Shown: positions 16,224 through 21,419 of the stretch, in pieces
Position numbering within the stretch: the first letter of the stretch is position 1
How the letters are laid out: every line of letters begins with the position of its first letter
Assembly (NCBI GenBank): GCA_047611125.1
Contig: JBLFXH010000013.1
Coordinates: forward strand, 1 to 25,771
Origin: JABDJZ01 sp047611125
Lineage (GTDB): Bacteria > Bacteroidota > Rhodothermia > Rhodothermales > UBA10348
Direction of reading: 5' to 3'
Length of the DNA: 25,771 nucleotides
Made by a program: the position numbers and the translations under genes
The notes under the pieces: generated by a model
What the model was told of the DNA's origin: nothing
The model's input: the letters and a program-made list of their open reading frames with translations, nothing else
Database searches by the model: none

Positions 16224-17371
16224 TGGCGGGATTCTCGGTTCGGCCAGTACGGGGGCGCCGCGAAAGGGCGGCGTTCATCGATTTTCAGTTCCGCCTCTAT
16301 AAGGACGATCCGTTCTGGGTACCCCAGCTTCGGATGGACATCAAGAAGCTCCTCAACCCGAAGAAGAATGCGTTCTTCGAGCACGGCAAGATGGAGCTCT
16401 TTTTGGCGTGGGATGAAGACGGGCGCGTGGTGGGCCGCATTGCCGCCATCGTCAACGGAATGCACCTCAAGAAGTACGACGACAACCTGGGGTTCTTCGG
16501 CTTTTTTGAGACGGTGGATCAGCAGGACGTGGTCGATGGCCTGCTCACCGCCGCGGATGGGTGGTTGAGGGCTGGGGGCATGACGGCCATGCGTGGACCG
16601 GTCAATCCGTCGCTAAATGACACGGCGGGCCTGCTCGTGAACGGGTTCGAGAGCGCGCCCTTCGTTTTGATGACCCACAACCCCGCGTACTACCAAGAGA
16701 GGCTGGCGGAGGCCGGCTTCCAGCGAGAAATGACGCTTTGGGCCTACTACATCCACCAGAAATACGCCAAACTCGACAAAGTCCGGAGAGGCGTGAGCCT
16801 GGTCCGGCGAAGGAATCCGCTGCTGACGCTGCGGTCGCTGAACATGAAGCGGTTCAAGGAAGAGGCCGCGACCATTCGGGACATCTTCAATGACGGCTGG
16901 CAGGACAATTGGGGCCACGTTCCCATGACCGAGGCCGAGTTCGACCATCTCGCGTTGGAGATGAAGCAGGTGGTGGATCCGCGAATGGCGTACATCCTAG
17001 AAATGGACGGGGAGCCCATCGCCTTCGCCATCCTTATTCCGAATATGAATCAGGCCCTGGCCAAAGTGCGAAACGGCCGTCTGTTTCCCTTTGGACTCCT
17101 CAAGATGCTGCCCCGGATCTTCTTTGGCGGAATCCAGGAGGTTCGACTCCCGCTTATGGGGATCAAGAAGGCCTATCAAGGCCGGGGTTTTGATGCCCTG
17201 ATGATTCTGGAAATCGTTGATCGGGTCCCGCCGCTGGGCTACCCCGCCTGTGAGATGAGCTGGATTCTGGACAACAACATGCCGATGCGCAACGCGCTTG
17301 AGTCGCTCGGCGGAACGCCCCACAAGGAATACGCGATTCTGGAACGACCGATTGGCCCCGCATCCTCATGA
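16223..17371 (+). CDS. GNAT-fold acyltransferase, candidate ceramide N-acyltransferase
   Basis: A 382-residue protein with GNAT-like features. The N-terminal half begins FSVRPVRGRRERAAFIDF and includes DDPFWVPQLRMDIKKLL. The C-terminal GNAT core includes LPLMGIKKAYQGRGFDALM, with the acyl-CoA loop QGRG at 319-322, and EMSWILDNNMPMRNALESLG. The longer open frame starting at 16019 overlaps spt; the true start is ATG 16223, sharing one base with the spt stop. Proteins of this length and type recur next to bacterial spt genes, and the Caulobacter ceramide synthase is, as I recall, a GNAT-type acyltransferase. A role in N-acylation of the sphingoid base is therefore a reasonable inference, but not shown by motif. 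Confidence 0.75.
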   Translation: MAGFSVRPVRGRRERAAFIDFQFRLYKDDPFWVPQLRMDIKKLLNPKKNAFFEHGKMELFLAWDEDGRVVGRIAAIVNGMHLKKYDDNLGFFGFFETVDQQDVVDGLLTAADGWLRAGGMTAMRGPVNPSLNDTAGLLVNGFESAPFVLMTHNPAYYQERLAEAGFQREMTLWAYYIHQKYAKLDKVRRGVSLVRRRNPLLTLRSLNMKRFKEEAATIRDIFNDGWQDNWGHVPMTEAEFDHLALEMKQVVDPRMAYILEMDGEPIAFAILIPNMNQALAKVRNGRLFPFGLLKMLPRIFFGGIQEVRLPLMGIKKAYQGRGFDALMILEIVDRVPPLGYPACEMSWILDNNMPMRNALESLGGTPHKEYAILERPIGPASS

Positions 17372-18060
17372 ACGGAGTCCGCTTCGTCTATTTCGACCTT
17401 GATGACACCATCCTGGACCATCGCGCCGCCCAGGAACTGGCATTGCAGGACCTCCACCGTGATCTGCCAGCGCTTTCAGCCGTGCCTATCTCAAAGGTCC
17501 AGTCCACCTACCGCGTCGTCAACGGTATGGTGTGGCGCGAGTACGCCGCCGGAACTCGAAGCAAGGAAGGGACCCGGTCCGGTCGCTTCAAGCTGCTGTT
17601 TGAGTCGCTGGACATTGATGAGGATGCGTTCCGTGCGGCGGACCGGTATCTGGAGGCCTATGCAGATCATTGGGTGCTTGTGGAAGGCGCCATGGAAGCC
17701 TTTGAGCGCATCAGCGAGCGGTTTCAAACAGGGCTCCTTACCAACGGATTTGCGGAGGCGCAACGAGCCAAGCTCGTACGGTTTCCCGAGCTGGCGGCAG
17801 CGTTCTCGGCCATCGTGATCTCTGAGGAGGAGGGCGTACTGAAGCCCCACCCGAAGCTTTTTCGGATTGCGACGCTACGTGCAGGGGTCGAACCCAGTGA
17901 GATCCTGTATGTCGGCGATTCGCTCCACTCTGATGTCGTCGGCGGACTGAATGCCGGCTGGCAGATTGCCTGGTACACCGACGCGCCTGCGGTAGCCGGA
18001 GAACCGGACGTACCACGCTTTTCCGACTGGGGCGAACTACCGGGTTTACTAGGAATCTGA
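17368..18060 (+). CDS. HAD superfamily hydrolase (YjjG-like)
   Basis: A 230-residue HAD phosphatase, subfamily IA. Motif I is FDLDDTILD (nucleophile D10, acid D12), motif II LLTNGF (T125), motif III lysine K159 in LKPHPKLF, and motif IV GDSLHSDVVGG (D184, D189). The alpha-helical C1 cap lies between motifs I and II. The closest recognisable relatives are YjjG-type nucleotidases. Its ATG overlaps the stop of the acyltransferase gene by 4 bp, so it is translated from the same mRNA as spt; a lipid-phosphate role is possible but cannot be told from sequence. The gene converges on the glycosyltransferase gene. Confidence 0.9.
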   Translation: MNGVRFVYFDLDDTILDHRAAQELALQDLHRDLPALSAVPISKVQSTYRVVNGMVWREYAAGTRSKEGTRSGRFKLLFESLDIDEDAFRAADRYLEAYADHWVLVEGAMEAFERISERFQTGLLTNGFAEAQRAKLVRFPELAAAFSAIVISEEEGVLKPHPKLFRIATLRAGVEPSEILYVGDSLHSDVVGGLNAGWQIAWYTDAPAVAGEPDVPRFSDWGELPGLLGI

Positions 18061-18063
18061 GCG

Positions 18064-18097
18064 ATCTAGGTCGGCCATTTCCCGGCTGGACCTAGAT
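18064..18097. terminator. hairpin between convergent HAD and glycosyltransferase genes
   Basis: ATCTAGGTC and GACCTAGAT form a perfect 9-bp stem, with a further GCC/GGC pairing inside. It sits 3 bp after the HAD stop and overlaps the stop codon of the convergent glycosyltransferase gene. No T-tract follows on either strand. The position suits a shared bidirectional transcription end or mRNA 3'-end stabiliser. Confidence 0.5.
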
Positions 18098-18733
18098 GCC
18101 CAGTCGGTGCATTAGGTAGTTGAGCCGACTCCGCCAACCGAGACCGTATCCAAAGCGCTCGGCAGTTCCCCGGCCCAGATGCTCCACGTACTGCTCCACA
18201 GGGAAGTCTGCCACGGTCAGTCCCCTGGCCCTTGCGGCCTGGCTGGCCTGTAGCACTGGGAGGCCGTGATGGATGAAGGGTGGGAGGCCGCAATACAGCG
18301 CACGGTTGATCATCATGAAGGCCGAGACGGGCACCGGCGTACCCACGTCGCTGGCGAACCCGCGTGAGTCGGCGCGGGTCACTTGCCCACATGCCCACTG
18401 GTCCGGGGCCGCGGCCTGGGCGGCCATAGGCTCGAGAAAGCCACCCTTGTGGGTGATGGTATCGCTGTCAAGAAAGAACACGCAGTCTTCCCGGGCCTCC
18501 TTCAGAACAAGATCCATGGCAGGCCCGTGAAAGCAGTTTTCCTGCATCATCTTGACGGAGAGACCGTCAAACCGATCGGGCAGCGACGCCACCAGTTGGG
18601 CGGAGCCGTCATTGGAGCCATTGTCCAACACCAGCAGCGGCGCGGAGGCCTCGTGCCTCCGGAACGACTCTACGGCCTGCTGCAGCAGGTCCGGCGTCTG
18701 ATAATGGATGATTGCTGTTAGTACGGAAGCCAT
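18092..18733 (-). CDS. family 2 glycosyltransferase-like protein
   Basis: A 213-residue GT-A fold glycosyltransferase, GT2 type. It opens with ASVLTAIIHYQTPDLLQQAV, has the nucleotide-sugar binding DNGSNDGS at 37-44, and the metal-binding DSD in FFLDSDT at 89-91. It is shorter than typical GT2 enzymes (250-350) and lacks an obvious membrane helix, so it may be a minimal catalytic domain. The acceptor and sugar are unknown; cell-surface polysaccharide or glycolipid is usual. The start codon lies only 11 nt after a hairpin plus UUUU on the same strand, so transcription must read through that element or begin almost at the ATG. It converges on the HAD gene. Confidence 0.85.
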   Translation of the reverse strand: MASVLTAIIHYQTPDLLQQAVESFRRHEASAPLLVLDNGSNDGSAQLVASLPDRFDGLSVKMMQENCFHGPAMDLVLKEAREDCVFFLDSDTITHKGGFLEPMAAQAAAPDQWACGQVTRADSRGFASDVGTPVPVSAFMMINRALYCGLPPFIHHGLPVLQASQAARARGLTVADFPVEQYVEHLGRGTAERFGYGLGWRSRLNYLMHRLGI

Positions 18734-18744
18734 GGCTGTACCAG

Positions 18745-18774
18745 AAAAGGCTACCCAGCATTAACTGAGCAGCC
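18745..18774 (-). terminator. intrinsic terminator or attenuator just upstream of the glycosyltransferase start
   Basis: On the minus strand GGCTGCTCAG and CTGGGTAGCC pair as a 10-bp stem (two G-U pairs) around TTAATG, then TTTT. The G-U pairs become A-C mismatches in the plus-strand RNA, so the structure is minus-specific. It would end the candidate RNA that starts near 19425, or attenuate transcription into the glycosyltransferase gene. Confidence 0.6.
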
Positions 18775-19239
18775 TCTGGGGAGAAAGTAAACCTTCTCCA
18801 AGTTTGATGCCGGGACACACCCCCAACGCGACGCCTCCCCCGGTCTTCCGCTGCCGCACGCGGCTTCGGTTTCCCGGAACGGGAGGGTTAGCCTCACTTT
18901 TTTAGCGGCACCCGAGGGCACCACCTGGCGGTCATGTCGGAGACACGCTTTCGCGCGCTCCAGCTCACGTAGTATGGGCACACTTCGCAAGCCACCCCAG
19001 CTGTTTCGCAGACATTACTGTCTGTGACTTCCGGAGAGGTCGGTTCCCTCAGAGAGTCCTTTCGAACTGATCTGTGTTTCCCGCCCTTCGACCGCAACGA
19101 CCGCGTTCGCGCTTCCTAAGATGCGCTCCCGCCAACCGCCGCTTTCCGAAGCTCACACGTTCCCCGAAAACTAGTTTCGGTTCTGCCGACATATTTACCA
19201 GCGTCGTGATCACCGCCTGGACTTTCTTCAGTGACCTGA

Positions 19240-19272
19240 TCACCGTCTTGCGGTTGCCCGCCTTTCGATCAT
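19240..19272 (-). other. 10-codon mini-ORF behind a perfect AGGAGG inside the candidate RNA
   Basis: AGGAGG (19277-19282), then ACAG and ATG, opens a reading frame coding MIERRATARR and stop. A strong Shine-Dalgarno is rare in this window. It could be a leader peptide, or chance in a purine-rich RNA. The GCGG-GCAA-CCGC hairpin lies inside it. Confidence 0.25.
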
Positions 19273-19431
19273 CTGTCCTCCTGTCGAACCCCACACCGAA
19301 GCTTTGCCCGAGGGCTCTTCTTCGTCGGCTTCCCGTGGATCTAAACCCTAAGGTCTCGATCCGCTTGGGCTACCTCATGTAGCCTAGAGACTCAATCGCG
19401 TCAAGGAACTGTGCCGTCAGGCACTGGGACT

Positions 19432-19460
19432 ATTATAGGCGGGTGGCCGAGATTCGCCAA
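19432..19460 (-). promoter_or_regulatory. sigma70-type promoter for the candidate RNA
   Basis: Minus strand: -35 TTGGCG (19455-19460), a 17-bp spacer, and a perfect -10 TATAAT (19432-19437). The expected start is near 19425, immediately at the first hairpin. Core Bacteroidota promoters differ from this (TAnnTTTG), so the match matters most if the lineage uses the standard -10, as stable-RNA promoters may. Confidence 0.6.
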
Positions 19461-19551
19461 CGACAATCTTCATCATTCCTTCCACAAACAGTGCACACGG
19501 CTATCAACACACTCGGTGCATAACCGGCTTTCCGGCGAATGACCCAAACGC

Positions 19552-19581
19552 AAAAAGCCCGGCTCGAGAGCCGGGCTTTTT
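19552..19581. terminator. strong bidirectional intrinsic terminator
   Basis: A perfect GC-rich stem (GCCCGGCTC/GAGCCGGGC) is flanked by five A on the left and five T on the right, so it works on either strand. On the minus strand it would end the sigma/small protein/rhomboid transcript (rhomboid stop at 19775). It sits about 90 bp before the promoter of the candidate RNA, isolating that unit from upstream transcription. The stretch 19582-19691 holds no gene I can support. Confidence 0.9.
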
Positions 19582-19691
19582 GTTGCCCAATCCTTTCTCT
19601 GCGACTGAGTTTCGTAGCTACGTACGCTATCCAGGCAACATGAGGTGATGGAAAGGTAGGGCTTCCATATCACACTTCAAATTACAATAAC

Positions 19692-19719
19692 GGGCCTTCC
19701 CTTCGGAGGGCTCTGTTTT
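19692..19719 (+). terminator. possible plus-strand hairpin terminator
   Basis: GGGCCTTCC-CTTC-GGAGGGCTC forms a 9-bp stem with two G-U pairs on the plus strand (A-C mismatches on minus), followed by TGTTTT. No plus-strand gene is visible upstream; if real, it implies a short plus-strand transcript within 19584-19719. Confidence 0.4.
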
Positions 19720-19774
19720 AGTGGTTTTTAGGTGCAACGGAGAAAATGCAATAACGGCATTAAGGCGGCTCCAG

Positions 19775-20389
19775 TCAGAAGCCCATTTGCCGGAGAAAGA
19801 TCTTGATCACCCCCGGGTTCAGGAGGATCGTCACGATGATCCCTCCCAGTGCACCACCCAGATGGGCCTCATGGGCGATGCCTCCCCGTGCGCCTGCCCG
19901 CTTCATTGCGTAGATCGAGCCGCCCACAAAGAGGACAGCAAACAGCCAGGCCGGAATCGGAATCGCTGCAAAGAGATAGATCAGATCGGTAGGTCGATAG
20001 AGACTGTAGGAGAACAGGACTCCGCTGATTGCTCCCGAGGCCCCGACGGAAGCGTAGGATGGCGAGTCGCGCTGAAGCAGTACTGTCAGCCCGTTTGCGG
20101 CCAGTTCGGCTCCAAAGAAGACCGCCAGGAATGCCCCGGTCCCCAGCAGAGCCTCTACGGCCGGCCCAAAGGCGAAGAGGGTAAAGAGGTTTATTGCCAG
20201 GTGGCCGAATCCTCCGTGGATCAACCAGGCGGTCCCAAGACGGTAGTACTCCTTCTCCGCGATGACCCGGCGCGGCTGAAGTGACAGCTTTGCCACGAGA
20301 TCCTCACGTGCGGTCATGGCGTAGCCGCTCACCAGCGCAATCAGCAGAAGCAGCATCAGTGACGCGGGCGCATCGAGGAAATAAAACAT
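19775..20389 (-). CDS. rhomboid family intramembrane serine protease
   Basis: A 204-residue, six-helix type rhomboid protease that cleaves single-pass membrane proteins within the bilayer. The catalytic dyad is S118 in GASGAISG and H176 in AHEAHLGGALGG. The oxyanion-site HxxxN motif is H63...N67 in HGGFGHLAINLF. A short linker (REDLVAKLSLQPRRVIAEKEYYR) follows the first helix. The protein is complete and active-looking. It is the third gene behind a sigma factor and a small one-helix protein, with a 35-bp gap. A 5-bp hairpin (TAGGG-CAC-CCCTA) spans the preceding stop codon. The neighbour with a single membrane helix is an obvious candidate substrate (inference). Confidence 0.93.
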   Translation of the reverse strand: MFYFLDAPASLMLLLLIALVSGYAMTAREDLVAKLSLQPRRVIAEKEYYRLGTAWLIHGGFGHLAINLFTLFAFGPAVEALLGTGAFLAVFFGAELAANGLTVLLQRDSPSYASVGASGAISGVLFSYSLYRPTDLIYLFAAIPIPAWLFAVLFVGGSIYAMKRAGARGGIAHEAHLGGALGGIIVTILLNPGVIKIFLRQMGF

Positions 20390-20424
20390 GAGGCAGGGGT
20401 TTATTGGGCGACTCTAGGGGTGCC

Positions 20425-20724
20425 CTATTCAGGATCCCATGCTACGGCGCCAGGTTCGGCAGGATTCGGGGAATCGAGCCCACCACAGCGGTGGAGCATA
20501 GAGCCCCGAACCTCCTGAAGTGGCGGAATCATGACGCGAAGTCCCTCCATCGCTGTCATCCCAAGCAGGAAGACGGCCAGGTACCAGATGCCCGCATAGT
20601 GGCCACTCCCCGGGTCGGGCTGTGGCCGCTCAGCGGGCTCCGACTGGACTACCTTGCGAATCAGGTGGTCAATATCCTGATCCGTCAGCCTCGGTTCGGA
20701 CAAGTCCGGCACTTTCTTCATCAT
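20425..20724 (-). CDS. small single-pass membrane protein, possible anti-sigma factor
   Basis: A 99-residue protein I do not recognise by family. The N-terminus (1-42) is polar and acidic-basic, with a helix-prone stretch LTDQDIDHLIRKVVQ. One membrane helix follows at about 44-65 (IWYLAVFLLGMTAMEGLRVMI), then a 35-residue Pro-rich tail. Its ATG overlaps the sigma gene's TGA by 4 bp (ATGA), so it is translationally coupled. Sigma factor plus coupled one-helix protein with a short cytoplasmic N-terminus is the usual layout of ECF sigma/anti-sigma pairs. The zinc-binding HxxxCxxC motif is absent, so this would be a non-zinc type. The function is inferred from context only. Confidence 0.6.
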   Translation of the reverse strand: MMKKVPDLSEPRLTDQDIDHLIRKVVQSEPAERPQPDPGSGHYAGIWYLAVFLLGMTAMEGLRVMIPPLQEVRGSMLHRCGGLDSPNPAEPGAVAWDPE

Positions 20725-21356
20725 TGGTATCCGTGTTCGCTGTTACGGTGTGTTGGCGCAGCGAGGGCGTGGACCTTTCGAACCGTTTGATAGAACCGAG
20801 CCATTCGCATTCTCAGCGCGGCCTCAGAGGTACCGAATCTGTCCGCTATCTCGCCGTAGGTCATGGCCGGGTCAGCGCAGCGGTATCGGACCAACTCGCG
20901 CGTCCGCTCATCGGAGGCCTTGATCACTCGTCCGATAATGCGGTGCCGAAGCCAGTCGCGATCGTTCCATTCGGTGCAGGTGTTGGGACTCGCAGCAAGT
21001 TTTGCCTCAAATCGGTACAGCAGTTCCTCGTGCGAAAGCAGCACCTCGCGGCCGTGTCGGGTCCGGGCTCGAATCAGGTGGCGCCGAAGGTTGTTCTTGA
21101 GCATACGCCGGGTGTAGTTGTACACCACACGGATCCGGGGCCACGCTTTTGCAAATTCCAGATAGAATGCGGACGCAAGATCTTCGGCGTCGGCCAGTGT
21201 CAGAGCCGATTCAACATCGCTCTTCTTTCGGTAGTAGGAGTGGGCCGTAACGTAGGCCCATCCCAGAAGACGGTCACGCGCGAGGCCGTCGCCTGCCTGT
21301 GCTTGCTGCAGGAGGTCGACGGGGGTCGCAGCCTCTGCATGAGGTTCTGAGGGCAT
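20721..21356 (-). CDS. ECF-like sigma-70 family RNA polymerase sigma factor
   Basis: A 211-residue protein with two sigma-like parts. A region-2-like helix bundle lies at about 21-97, with DAEDLASAFYLEFAKAWPRI where canonical factors have the core-binding stretch. A region-4 helix-turn-helix lies at about 134-196 (TYGEIADRFGTSEAALRMRM). It is divergent: region 2 lacks the standard tryptophan-rich -10 reading motif in recognisable form, so another regulator of similar build is possible. It is followed with ATGA overlap by a one-helix protein and then by a rhomboid protease. The start is ATG 21356, just past a leader hairpin (21363-21385). dsbD lies 63 bp upstream on the same strand. Confidence 0.75.
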   Translation of the reverse strand: MPSEPHAEAATPVDLLQQAQAGDGLARDRLLGWAYVTAHSYYRKKSDVESALTLADAEDLASAFYLEFAKAWPRIRVVYNYTRRMLKNNLRRHLIRARTRHGREVLLSHEELLYRFEAKLAASPNTCTEWNDRDWLRHRIIGRVIKASDERTRELVRYRCADPAMTYGEIADRFGTSEAALRMRMARFYQTVRKVHALAAPTHRNSEHGYQ

Positions 21357-21362
21357 GGTGGG

Positions 21363-21385
21363 GAGAGGTGGGTTGTACCCCTCTC
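21363..21385 (-). promoter_or_regulatory. hairpin in the leader of the sigma-factor gene
   Basis: GAGAGG and CCTCTC, with two extra GC pairs and a one-base bulge, form an 8-bp stem ending 6 nt before the sigma ATG. It could mask the start, or mark the end of the dsbD transcript. No T-tract follows. Confidence 0.35.
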
Positions 21386-21419
21386 GACACGCACCCTCCG
21401 CTTACATAACCTCGTGAGA

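Larger units (their letters stand above)
18745..19425 (-). ncRNA. candidate large structured non-coding RNA, about 680 nt, no family recognised
   Basis: This stretch has no convincing protein gene but looks like a self-contained RNA unit: promoter at 19432-19460 and terminator at 18745-18774. Perfect hairpins on the minus strand include GTGCC-TGAC-GGCAC at the very 5' end (19411-19424) and GGCTAC-ATGAG-GTAGCC (19368-19384). Others are GGATC...GATCC (19337-19362), GCGG-GCAA-CCGC (19250-19261), CCGAAA-CTAGT-TTTCGG (19164-19180) and CAGACA-GTAA-TGTCTG (19009-19024). A GAAA-capped stem lies at 18940-18960. Three loops are GNRA. Bases 19395-19407 and 18820-18832 can form a 13-bp helix (with five G-U pairs) that closes the whole molecule. 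I looked for RNase P, tmRNA, SRP, 6S, group I and II intron hallmarks and found none. An alternative is a 5' UTR or an unrecognised small protein (19049-19294). Confidence 0.5.

Noticed and set aside
19220..19305. RNase P-like GAAGAAAGTCC and tmRNA-like GGGTTCGACAGG on the minus strand
   Set aside because: They resemble the conserved RNase P CR-I and the tmRNA 5' motif, but the partner parts are missing: no CR-V at the right distance, no AGGGTGAAA block, no tRNA-like 3' end or CCA, and no tag ending in Ala-Ala.
19074..19382. 102-residue plus-strand ORF opposite the RNA candidate
   Set aside because: The product is Arg/Pro/Ser-rich without family features, as expected for an antisense shadow of a structured G-rich RNA.
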